Positions 9,770 through 21,542 of a stretch of 64,000 nucleotides of DNA are shown one piece after another. Every line of letters starts with the position of its first letter. Position 1 is the stretch's first letter. A program made the translations under genes and the position numbers. This DNA is from Cryptomeria japonica (lineage: Eukaryota; Streptophyta; Pinopsida; Cupressales; Cupressaceae): the NCBI RefSeq assembly GCF_030272615.1, contig NC_081407.1:100547897-100611896 (forward strand), given 5' to 3'. Under the pieces are notes generated by a model that worked only from the letters and a program-made list of their open reading frames with translations, did no database searches and was not told where the DNA came from.

Positions 9770-12389
9770 CTAAACTTGTGGTGGATCATCAAAATCAAGC
9801 CTCTTCGATGCAGTACGCGGCTCTGTAGATGGCTGCAAAACCACAATTCAAAAGCCAAGTTAGAATTCTTTTGTAGAAAATAGTTCACAATTAACAACAT
9901 AACTATGCATTTAACTATAATTCCTTTGCAATTGAAATGTAGATTACCTCATCGGTTGATCTGGGAGCTAATGTCTTCGTTCTCCTCTCCTTGTCACTCT
10001 TAGTAGTTTTCTTGAAGACATACTTAAATTGATCCACATTATGGCCGTACCGCGAAAGGGGTCTATTGTAGATTAAATGTACAATTAATACAATTTACTA
10101 ACATAAATATATCAAAGACACTAAAAGATATAATATAGAGAACAATGACGTACCTGTGCTTGAGATGCTTCTCCAATGGACTAAAGATGGCTCACCATCG
10201 ATGGAGAAACTATTGCTATTACCTATACAAAAAATGTTCAAGGATTAAATACAATTAATATAATGATAAGTATTGTAGGTTAAAAACAATTAATTTTACA
10301 TATCAAACAAAAGTGTAACAGATCCTGAGATGCTTCTCCAGTGCACGGAGGAGGGTTCACCATTGATGAAATAGGTATGGATATTTCCTGTATGAAAAAA
10401 TTATAAGATTATAATATATCACAAGTTCACATGTACGCGTTCATATAATCATGAAATCAAGAAAATAAAGTAGAGATACATACCTCCGCCCTCTCTTGAT
10501 CCACGGGCAAATCAGGTGCATTCAACAAATCCACATAGCTCAATGGTCGTTGCACATGTAAAATAGACAAAAAACACTAATCAATCTACAAACCCCAACT
10601 AATACTTGATTTCCATATTTCAAACAATTGTACAACTAAAAATGTGTTCAATTAATTCTTCCCATGTTTTGGCGTCTTTGAGGAATTCTTTTTCTTAGGA
10701 CGAGCCCTAGATGTGGAGGGGGTACCCTGAAAAAACAAAATTAACATGAGATATTAGTACAGATAATAAATTAAACATAATTTTAAAAATCTAAAATGAA
10801 ATGACTTGCATATTCCATCAAATCAATACATAAAAAGGATTGTACAAAATATGATACCGTATAGCCTTATAGGCCAAAATCGATTGCTGAGAGCGTGATG
10901 TCATCAATCTGGGACATTTGGTCCTCTGTCAACACCTACAAACCAAAAATTGGACCAAGCATTAAAGATAGTTAGTATATCTTGTATTTTTTTGAATTCA
11001 AAGTGTATTATTCTATTTTAACATGTTACAAAATTTATACCTCAGGCATCAAACTTGCAACTATAGTAACTGGGGGAGGAGTATGGGATACTGTTGCTGC
11101 ATCCTAAAATGCATATTATTTATCTCAATTTAAATCGATGTATACATGAAAATTCATTTATGTAATTACAAATTTAAAGTGACTGATAAATAAAATGCTA
11201 TGAATTCAAATCAACACACTTGTGTCTATCGCTCATGGGAAAACACCATGTCCATCAACTCATCCATCAACGCGAAATCTTCAGTCATGTAGGCCTGACA
11301 TCTACTCCCACAAATCATGCACAGATGAGATGAGGATCCATTTGCACCGGTTGCACCATCTATCCTCGAGCAACTGACACACATATGTAGGATGGGATCT
11401 CTGTCGCCACTTGGAACAACTAATGGCTCATCATCCAATACAATAGGGTGTGCTAAGGATGTCCCATATTGGATGATGGCACCAGTCAATGTTGTGGTCA
11501 CCTGAAGAGTCTATAGCTCCATCGACTCTTTCAGCTCTACTGGGATAGCCTGATGCACCTTGGGTTTGGGTGCTAGGGGGTGACGACTCTCCACAGATAG
11601 TCGCCTATAGGCTCCACATCTATCTTGGGCAGAGCCACCACCTCTACCATGGAACTCTCTCATGTAAAAATAGTTTGGGCACACATTGAGCACAAACTCA
11701 CAATATACTTTTCTCAAAAAATATAATGGCACCTCATAATTATTACAAGGTGGATCATCAAAGACCATCCACCACCTCTGCCAAAAAAGATTCTTCATCT
11801 GTAGATTGGTACACAAATGTATGGAAAATCTCTTTTCATTAAGAGGCAATGACTGACCAATTTTGGTATCAACAAAAAGGGCACATATTTGTTGTTTACT
11901 AATATTTTTGTTTTTTACTCCCTTGTATGATAGCCCATCAACATAGAATTGATGACACCTATCCCTAAAGCTTCCCCATTTGGTAATTTGTGTGGAAATA
12001 GCTATGGCACCACTATCTAATGTTTCTAGGCTAGTGTCGAGGGATCTATGATGCTCAAGTTTGGATGTTTTCAATTTAACAATTAGTCTATTGATTTTAG
12101 ATGTATTTTGTCCTACCTGATTAATTAATTGCTCTTGTGTTTCAGGTGTGTGGTCAAAAGGAGGAATTGGGCGTGTATCTTGTGGGTTTTTAGGAGGTGC
12201 ATTTGGTTGTTCTTCTAGGTTTTTAGGAGATGCATTTGGTTGTTCTTGTTGTGGATTAGAAGAATCTAGTTTTTGAAACAAAAAATGAAAAAACCTAATC
12301 AAAATTAATGAAATTAAATTTAAAATGTAAAACAAATTGAACAAACAGGAAAGAAAGATAAAAGTAAACAAAAACTAACCTTGATCCAT
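9770..12389 (-). CDS. Gene 2 of transposon A, multi-exon, unknown function
   Basis: Exon 1 is ATGGATCAAG (12389-12380) with donor GTTAG. Exon 2 starts at 12265 after CAAAAACTAG and is open to a TAG at 11511, beyond which the same frame continues to 11226. Further exons are inferred at 11103-11041, 10935-10858, about 10726-10661, about 10555-10487, 10390-10318, 10225-10155, 10062-9948 and 9832-9770. The protein has a Gln/Pro/Asn-rich start (PQQEQPNASPKN), then YVDGLSYK, then ISKQQICALFVDTKIGQ, then CTN...FWQRWWMVFDDPP. Later come a CMICG motif, a basic RARPKKKN patch (possible nuclear signal) and the tail ASKRLDFDDPPQV. These motifs align with the gene at 44185-46200 in transposon B. The function is probably DNA binding or regulation, by position only. 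Damage: the TAG at 11511, a TAA in the fourth exon and a lost donor near 10661. Confidence 0.65.
10155..10390 (-). repeat. Tandemly duplicated exon within gene 2
   Basis: Two segments on the minus strand, 10390-10318 and 10225-10155, both encode a peptide of the form F(S/I)I(D/N)GEPS(L/S)VHWRSIS and are separated by about 90 bp of non-coding sequence with splice-like edges. The lower copy ends at a GT donor (GTACG). Transposon B shows no equivalent pair, so the duplication is probably specific to A. Confidence 0.55.
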
Positions 12390-12519
12390 AGTGTTTGGAG
12401 GAGAAATATAGCACCCCGTTCATGGTTTAGGATAGAAAATGAGGAAAAAACAAAGTAAAAATGCGCTATTCACCGGAAAATAAGACCCAGTTTTTTTTAA
12501 AAAAACTTTTTTTGACAGA

Positions 12520-12735
12520 CACCGCGTACGCGGATCTCCTGGGATTATTAGCGCGTATGCACTCATTTTCCTATAAGTAGCGCATATGCACTCATCTTCC
12601 TAGATGTAGCACGTACATTCTACTTTCCCTAAAAGCAGCGCGTACGCGCTACCTTCTCTAGGCTCAGGAACAACAAACCTAAGTGTGTACATTGTCATTT
12701 CAAATTTTAGAACCGTGTACGCGCTGCTTGTTTTT
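12520..12735. repeat. Right subterminal palindromes (CGTACG type)
   Basis: Seven sites (about 12523, 12550, 12578, 12608, 12638, 12682 and 12713), including CCGCGTACGCGG and GCGCGTACGCGC, are separated by about 30-40 bp. They mirror the left cluster at 2529-2660. Confidence 0.7.
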
Positions 12736-12744
12736 CCATGTTTT

Positions 12745-12791
12745 TTTTGGTGGTGTCCACTTTTCTGACCACCATCTTTGTGCACATACCC
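12745..12791 (-). repeat. Right terminal inverted repeat of transposon A
   Basis: On the minus strand it reads GGGTATGTGCACAAAGATGG followed by TGGTCAGAAAAGTGGACACC. It matches 1672-1716 except for one substitution in the first 26 bases and a later indel. Confidence 0.8.
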
Positions 12792-12795
12792 ATCT

Positions 12796-13795
<1,000 letters not shown>

Positions 13796-14016
13796 ATTTT
13801 TCTCTCCCACTATAGATATATGTCTCCCCTATCACTCTCCCACTCCCATTTCCTTCCTACCTCTCTATTTTTCTCTCTCCTCTCTCCCTCAAGCTCTATT
13901 TTTTTCAATTTTTTAGACTTATCAAATTTCAATAGTTAAATGTCTCAGATCACCATTATCTATATCTCACTCTCTTTATCTCCCTAAAATTCTACACCAA
14001 TCTCTCACCCTATCAT

Positions 14017-15492
14017 TGTTGGAAATGTGCCTCTAATTCACTTGACCCTTGTTCATACTGACCAGGTTAACTCTGGCCGATGAAACAATGTGAAGGAAAT
14101 CTGTGAACTCTATCGATATAACTTTTGTCGGTGAACTCAACATATCGGAGCTCAGAGTAGCAAGTTTGAAGTCATCCCAATGACCTGAAAAAGTCACCTT
14201 CGGTCATCAGGAGTGTTATTGGCTATCAGATAGACTTGTTCGGTGCTATATTGATACTCGATGAATCCTCCTCAGGTCATCAGAGTGCTATTAGCTATCG
14301 GGTAGACTTTTTCCATGTTATGTCGATACCCGACGAAGTCATTTTCGATCATTAGGGTAGCATTGGTTATCAGATGGATGAAAGGATAAAAGGCATGCAG
14401 TGTAGATCCAGATCCAATGGTCATCATTTTACCACTATGGAAAGATGCACGTATGTTATTTCCTGTGACTTGGTGACCATGGTGGAGCCTAGCAAAAGGA
14501 GCAACTCAGATAGTTTAACGAGTGAGCAAGTCTGGGATGATCGGATGGTCATCGATATACCACTATGGTAAGATGCACAAGGTTTATCATATGTGACTCA
14601 GTGACCATGGTGGGTCCCGACAGAAAGAGCAACTCATGTAGTTTAACGAGTGAGCAAGTCTGAGATGATCAGATGACTGTCGCTATACTGCCATGGTAAG
14701 GTGCATGAGATTTATCCTATGTTACTTGGCGACCAAGGTGGGACCCGACAAAGGAAAGCTTCATTCTGGGAGGTTAGTAAGGTCGTGTTGAGGTGCCAAG
14801 GCAAGGGCCCCAAAGCAAATTAGAGGGTGCCATGTGGCAGAGCACAAAATGAGAGATCAAGCAGATCGGATGATTAGGATAGATGATAGTTCATCTTGCC
14901 AATGACCCAATGGAGTCGCCTTCGGCGATCGAGTCTGTCATCCGCCATCGGAGATATATTTTTGAAGTTACACTGATACCCGATGGATTTCTTGTCTGGA
15001 CCAGTGTATTTGAATATGAACCGGTTTGATTCCTAGATGCATGTGGGATAGTTAGTTTCTCACGAATGCAGATCGATGCAGATAGTTAGATGTCCAACCG
15101 ATTGGTGAAAACTGACTGTTGAACAATCGACATGAAAATGTATATGAAGCCAAGAGGAAACTTGAACAAGGTTGTTGTTCTGATGATAAGCCGTATATTA
15201 TGGTGTATAGTTGAAGTGATCAGAGTGACCATATGTGCTGTGATAACAGACTTTATTGTAAAGATTCTTTGCTGAGAATAAAGTGCTCTTGCTGTCGGTG
15301 GTGGGTTTTTTCTCGAAAGGGTTTCCCACATAAATTCATGGTGTTTATCTCCGTGTGTGTTTGAATTTTGACATTATCTCTATTTTGCATATGCTAATCT
15401 TAGTATTTTGTAAAGTTTTAAAACACACTAGTCTTATTTCCCCTGCAAATTGACATTAGGGAAGCGTTTTTCCACATTGTGCTTTCCTTACA
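14017..15492 (+). repeat. 5' LTR of the copia element
   Basis: Starts TGTTGGAAATGTGCCTC and ends CTTTCCTTACA. It contains the R/U5-like motif GGGTTTTTTCTCGAAAGGGT near 15303. Several GAT(C/G)-rich internal sub-repeats with TCATCGG-like and GATACCCGA-like phrases are present at 14190-14360. Confidence 0.95.
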
Positions 15493-15494
15493 AG

Positions 15495-15506
15495 TGGTAT
15501 CAGAGC
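15495..15506 (+). promoter_or_regulatory. Primer binding site, initiator tRNA-Met
   Basis: TGGTATCAGAGC begins two bases after the LTR end. It is complementary to the 3' end of plant initiator tRNA-Met, the usual primer of copia elements. Confidence 0.95.
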
Positions 15507-15603
15507 CTGGCTAGTTGTGTTATCCTTGTTGGGTAGGGTTGGTTTTTTTGTTAATTTTTTTTAGTGGGAGTTTGTTAGTCTGTCTACTTGTTTACAGATT
15601 AAT

Positions 15604-18600
15604 ATGGCAAGCACTTCTGGAAGAATGGATATTGAGAAGTTCAATGGCTCCAATTTTGAGTTATGGAAACTTAAAATTGAGGACCTATTGGTTGATCGAG
15701 ATTTTTGGATTGCAGTGAGTGGATAGAAACCTTTAGGCATGAGACAAGAAGATTGGGATTTAGCTGACCGGAAAGCCAGAGGACTCATAAGACTAAGCCT
15801 TGCAGACTTAATACTATTGAACATACACGAGGAGAAGACTGTAAATGATTTGTGGAAGAAGTTAGGAGACCTCTATCAGGGCAAAACCTTGGTGAATAAA
15901 CTCTTCCTTAGGAAGAAGTTATATTGTCTAAAAATGGATGCAGAAAAACCCTTGGTAGATCATTTGAATGTGTTTAACATGGTTCTCACTCAATTGACGT
16001 CAGTTGGTGTACCAATTCAAGAAGAAGAACATTGCATGTTGCTGCTATGCTCGTTGCCAGATTCTTGGGAACATTTGGTGATGGCCATTGGCAGTACTAT
16101 GACCCAGTTCAAGATGGATACTATGGTCAATACTCGTTTGTCAGAAGAAATGAGAAAGAAGTCTTCTGAGATGACAAAAGATGCACTCTCTGTTCAAGGC
16201 AGACCAAAGGACAAAGACAAAAAGAAAGGAAAGAAGTCCAAGTCCAAGTCTCAAGAGAGGTCCAAGTCTCTTGGAATGAAGCCTAAGGTTAAATGCTAGA
16301 ACCGTGGACAAAAGGGTCATATTCAAAAGGACTGCAAAGACGAGAAGAAGAGAAAGAACTCTTTTGATAATGAATCTTCTTACAGTGATGTAGACGCCTT
16401 TATAGCAGCTCTGGCAGTGCCTTCTTCTGACAATGTGTGGCTGATTGACTCAGGGGCATCTTTCCATATGACATGTCACAAGGAGTGGTTCTCAAAGTAT
16501 GAACCGTATGCTGGTAGGAAGGTATACTTAGCAAGTGATTCAACACTGGAGATTGTTGGGAGAGGAAGAATTAAAATTCAACTTCCTAACGGGAGAATAA
16601 AGGGAATCAATGGAGTTCTGCACATACCAAGTTTGGCAAGAAACCTACTTTCTGTAAGCAAGCTGAATGATGCTAGAGTCCAGGTAACATTTGTACCTGG
16701 TGGTTGTAAGATGACTAGAGGGTCTATTATTTTGGCTAAGGGTGAACACGTTGGTGCATTGTACAAGTTAAATGTTGAACATGTGTGTTGTAATATAGTC
16801 ACTAAGAAATTTGATAGAACTATCGAGTTGACATATGATGTAAATTCTATGGATGCTAAACTTTCCGCAGAAAATACAATGCTATGGCATTATAGGCTTG
16901 GTCACATTGGTAAAAAAGGTTTGAAAACTTTAAAGAGTAAAAATATGGTAGAAGGACTTATTGATTGTAATCTTGAGTTTGATTTATGTGAACATTACAT
17001 ATATGAAAAACAAAACCATGTTCAATTTTATTCAAGTCCTCATAAATCTTCTGACATTTTGGACTATGTACATTTTGATGTGTTTGGTCTAGTGGATGTA
17101 CCTTCTTTATCTAAATCAAAGTACTATTAATCCTTTGTTGATGATTATTCAAGAAGGACATTTGTTTATTTTATGAACAGTAAGTCAGAAGTGTTTGGTC
17201 GGTTTAAGGAATTTAAAAACTTGGTTGAAAACTAGACTGGAAGAAGAATAAAATGTTTAAGAACTGATAATGGTGGTGAGTATTGCAATACAGGTTTTGA
17301 CAAGTATTGTGTAGACCATGGGATCAAAGACATAGAACTATGCCTTATAGTCCACAAAAAAATAGAGTTGCTGAAAGGTTGAATCAGTATCTGATGGTGA
17401 AACCAAGAAGCATGTTGAGTAGTGCTGGGCTGGAATAGAAGTTTTTGGCAGAAGTAGTGGCTACAACATGTTACTTGTTGATCTAGTCACCTACAACAAC
17501 ATTAGTAGACAAGACACCTATGGAAGAATGGTTTGGTAAGAAACCTTCTCTAAGACACATTCGTGTGTTTGGTTCAGAGGCATATGCACATGTGCCTGAT
17601 GTTAAAAGATCTAAATTGGAAAACAAAGAAGTCAAATGTATTTTCATTGGATATGGAGTTGCAGTTAAAGGATACAAGCTTTGGAATCCTGAGATTGGAA
17701 AGGCTGTGTACAATAGAAGTGTCATCTTTCGAGAGCTGAAACCTATGTCTATAGATAAACCAAGAGAGAAGAAAAAAGAGAAGGACGTGTTTGAATTTGC
17801 ACTAGGAGAAGAAGGGAAAACTCTAGATGTACCTGAAGATGAGAATGAAGAGATTTCAAGTAGCTCTGAAAGTTTAGAAGAAGAAAAAAATGAAGCCTCA
17901 CCATAAGTCTTAAGAAGATCCACACGAGAGAGGCGACAACCTGATAGGTTTACCCCAGATAGGTATAATTTTTCAATGTTGAATGTAAATTGTGCCTATG
18001 CTTTACTTCTTTATGCTGACGAGCCTAGGGCTGTAAAAGAAGCCATGGATATGTCAGATTTAGATTCTTGGTTGGAAGCCATGAATGATGAAATAAAATC
18101 ATTGGACAAGAATGGAACATGGAATCTGGTATCCTTGCCTAAAGGCAGAAAGCAGGCTGGTTGTAAATGGGTTTTCAAAAGAAAGTATGGTCCAGATGGT
18201 AGCATTAACAAGTACAAAGATAGATTGGTTGCGAAGGGGTGTTCTCAAAAGGAAGGTATTGATTATGGAGAAATATTCTCTCTTGTAGGTAAGCTGACAT
18301 CTATTAGATTTCTTTTGTCACTTGCAGCTACATATGATTGGGAAATTGAGCAAATGGATGTGAAAACAATATTTCTTCATGGGGACCTTGAAGAAGAAAT
18401 CTATATGTCCTAGAATAAGCATTTTGTGAAAAAGGGTAAAGAACATTTGGTATGTAAACTAAAGAAGTCTCTTTATGGTTTGAAATAGTCTCCTAGAATG
18501 TGGTATCAAAAATATGATATGTTTGTGTTGTCTTTGGGATTTGTGAGATCAAAATCCAATCATTGTGTGTACTACAAGGTTGAAGGTGATAAGATACTTA

Positions 18601-19574
18601 TTATTGCTTTTTATGTTGACAACATGTTGTTCTTTGGAAATAACAAAGGTATGATCTCAAACTTGAAGTCCCAATTATCCTTGAAGTTTGAAATGAAAGA
18701 TTTGGGGTCAGCAAACTACATTATGGGAATGAAAGTCAAGAGGGATAGGTCTAAGAGAAAAATCTGGCTCAGCCAGAGAAAGTACATCACTAGTGTTCTT
18801 GATAAGTTTAATATGTCTGACTATAAATGACAAGTTGTTCCTATTTTGCAGGGAACCAAACTGTCTATGCATGACAGTCTGAAATCTCCAGAAGAGATAG
18901 ATTACATGAGCAGTATACCTTATGCAAGTGCTATTGGCAGCTTGATGTATGCTATGGTTTGTAGAAGGCTAGATATTACCCAACCGGTGGGAGTATTAAG
19001 CAGATTTATGTCAAACCCAGGAAGACCGCATTGGGATGATGTAAAGAGAGTTTTCAGATATTTGAAGGGTACTTCAGACTTTGCATTATGTTATCATGGT
19101 AATCTGAATGATTCAAAGAGAACTCTCAGCATTTGTGGCTATGCAGATTTTGATTGGGTAGGGGACATTGACAGCAGAAGATCCACCAGTGGATAAGTTT
19201 TTGTTCTGAATGGTGGATAAATAAGTTGGATGAGCAAGCAACAGTCTGTAGTTGCTTTGTTCACTATAGAGGCAGAATACATGGCAGCCAAACATGCTTG
19301 TAAATAAGTTGTTTGGCTTAGGCGTTTGAGTACAAATGTTGGTTTTGATGTAGAGCAAGTTGAAGTGCGAAGTGACTGTCAGAGTGCTATATGTCTAGCG
19401 AATAATCCTACATACCATGCTAGGTATAAACACATAGATGTGCAATTACATTTTGTGCATGACATGGTAGAAGATGGAAAGGTTAATCTGAACAAGGTAG
19501 ACACTTAGGAAAATGTTGTGATGCATTAACAAAATCGCTGAGCACTCACAAGTTCAGGTGGTGTTCTAACTCGA
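15604..19574 (+). pseudogene. copia gag-pol, decayed
   Basis: ATG at 15604 begins MASTSGRMDIEKFNGSNF, a typical gag start. A stop at 15724 is followed in frame by the rest of the gag domain. A zinc knuckle at about 16290-16335 has lost its second cysteine and gained a stop. Protease DSGAS lies at about 16447-16461. The integrase zinc motif follows from about 16887. The integrase core has HFDVFG and RTDNGGEYC, then a frameshift near 17330. The reverse transcriptase (about 18060-18830) has KWVFKRK but carries YVDN instead of YVDD (18612-18623). RNase H runs from about 19135, with GYADFDW and EAEYMA. At least ten internal stops are present. The element is not functional, and the domain order makes the copia assignment firm. 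Confidence 0.95.
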
Positions 19575-19644
19575 TGGGTCTCAGTACCCATCCCTCTCTA
19601 TAATGTTTGGAAAAGTGCTCAAGTAGTCCAATGAATTCCTCATC

Positions 19645-19655
19645 AAGTGGGAGTT
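19645..19655 (+). promoter_or_regulatory. Polypurine tract of the copia element
   Basis: AAGTGGGAGTT lies immediately before the 3' LTR start TGTTGG at 19656, the expected place for plus-strand priming. Confidence 0.85.
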
Positions 19656-20733
19656 TGTTGGAAATGTGCCTCTAATTCACTTGACCCTTGTTCATACTAA
19701 TCGGGTTAACTCTAGCCGATGAAATAGTGTGAAGGAAATCTGTGAACTCTATCGGTATAAATTTTTTCGATGAACTCGACATATCAGAGCTTAGAGTAGT
19801 AGGTTTGAAGTCATCCTGATGACCCAATGAAGTTATCTTCGATCATCGGGAGTGCTATCGGCTATCAGATAGACTTGTTCGATGCTATGTCGATACCCGA
19901 TGAATTCTCCTCGGGACATCAGAGTGCTATCGGCTATCGGGTAGACTTGTTCCGTGTTATGTCAATGCCCGACGAAGTCATTTTTGGTCATTGGGGTAGA
20001 ATTGGTTATCAGATGGATGAAAGGATAAAGGCTTGTAGTTTAGATCCAAATCCAATGGTCATCGCTTTACCGCTATGGAAAGATGCATGTATGTTATTTC
20101 TTGTGACTTGGCGACCATGGTGGGGCTCGACAAAAGGAGCAACTCAGACGGTTTAACGAGTGAGCAAGTCCGGGATGATTAGACGGTCATAGCTATACTA
20201 CTATGGCAAGATGCACAAGGTTTATCCTATGTGACTTGGCGACCATGGTGGGGCCTGATAGAAAGAGCAACTCAGACAGTTTAACGAGTGAGCAAGTCTG
20301 AGATGATCGGACAACTGTCGCTATACCGCTATGGAAAGATGCATGAGATTTATCCTATGTGACTTGGTGACCAAGGTGGGACCCAACAAAGGAAAGCTTC
20401 ATTTTGGGTGGTTAGTAAGGCCGTGCTGAGGTGGCAGGGCAAGGACCTCAGAGAAAATCAGAGGGTGCCACGTGGCAAAGCCCAGAAAGAGAGATCAAGC
20501 AGATCACATGATTGGGATAGATGATAGTTCATCTTGCCGATGAATTGATGGAGTTGCCTTCGGCGATCGGCTCTGTCATCAGTCATTGGAGATGTAGTTT
20601 TGAAGTTACACCGATACTTGATGGAGTTGACTCATCCAGACAGGTGTATTTAAATACGAACTGGCTTGATTCTTGGATGCATGTGGGATAGTTGGTTTCT
20701 CACGAATGCAGACTGACACAAACAGTTAGATGT
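19656..20733 (+). repeat. 3' LTR of the copia element, left part
   Basis: Matches 14017-15094 of the 5' LTR with scattered substitutions, then stops at GATGT where the nested element is inserted. The remainder resumes at 31657. Confidence 0.95.
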
Positions 20734-21527
20734 TGTTAGGATTCCCAAAGATACTGAGAGGGGTGGGGGGTGAATCAGTATCTAACCGGTATATAAATTT
20801 ACTTGACTTAAAACATGAAAAGCATATCAAAACTGTGTACCGGTAAACCAAAAATAATGCAGTATCTAAGAATAATAACAACAACATGAGAAGCACACCA
20901 TACCATAGTATTTTAAAGAGGAAACCCGGTGTGGGAAAAACCTCGGTGGGATTTATGACCCACAATATTCGCTTACTGGCCAATAAGGGAATATTACTTT
21001 TACATTAGGGGCTTGCACATGCAGGAAGGCCAAGTGCCTAGAGCTTACTGCTCAATTACAAAAGAAGTCACACTGACTTACAAAATTGGATTATACTAAT
21101 CCAATGTCTTCTACTGCTTCAGATTAGCATTTGCTATGTCAAGTTTAGTACTGGTTTAAGCTTTGCTACATACATAAACCCTTAACCAATAATTCACATA
21201 TTAGGTTTGCATAATTTTGCCTATCACCTTATTGCAAAATGATCTACAATGATCTCATACATATATGAGTCATATTACAACTTGCCATGTCGGCTTACAA
21301 TGATTTTACAATTAATTACAAAATACATTTTAAACAAAATTGAAGTCGGCCAAGGTGCCAGTATCCTTCCTTTCACTGCCGGTGTTCTGTATACTGGTGT
21401 AGAGTTAGTCTATTGGTGCCGGTGCCGATATCTTTGTCTTGCCGGTGTCATATGATTGCAAGGTTTCCATCAATGACAAAACCTTGAATCACCTACAATT
21501 TCTCATTGGAGTGTGCATTTGCCAACA
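20734..21527 (-). repeat. 3' LTR of the nested element
   Basis: On the plus strand it reads TGTTAGGATTCCCAAAG ... GTGCATTTGCCAACA, 794 bp. Its partner at 30862-31651 is 790 bp. It carries the shared motif GGAAACCCGGTGTGGGAAAA near 20920, the complement of the U5 motif seen in other LTRs here. Confidence 0.95.
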
Positions 21528-21542
21528 ATCTCCCCCTTTGGC
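21528..21542 (-). promoter_or_regulatory. Polypurine tract of the nested element
   Basis: The minus strand reads GCCAAAGGGGGAGAT directly before the 3' LTR. A very similar tract adjoins the LTR at 49976-50892. Confidence 0.85.

Larger units (their letters stand above)
1672..12791. mobile_element. DNA transposon A (two-gene, palindromic subterminal repeats)
   Basis: The left end (1672, GGGTAAGTGCACAAAGATGG) and the right end (12791, read on the other strand) are inverted copies matching at 25 of the first 26 positions. Each is flanked by ATCT (1668-1671 and 12792-12795), a possible 4-bp target duplication. Inside, in order, are CGTACG-type palindromes, an inserted solo LTR (2717-3989), a CT tract, a triplicated 0.8-kb block, more palindromes, a short transposase remnant, a 360-bp tandem array, a minus-strand multi-exon gene (gene 2) and a third palindrome cluster. 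The same order of parts recurs in transposon B at about 35490-46825. Most of the transposase frame is gone, so this copy would need help to move. The termini are not CACTA, and the family is unassigned. A chance 4-bp flank match cannot be excluded. Confidence 0.75.

Noticed and set aside
1672-12791. CACTA (En/Spm) classification of transposon A
   Set aside because: Ends are GGGTA rather than CACTA, the flanking match is 4 bp not 3 bp, and the partner element's transposase lacks motifs I associate with En/Spm transposases.
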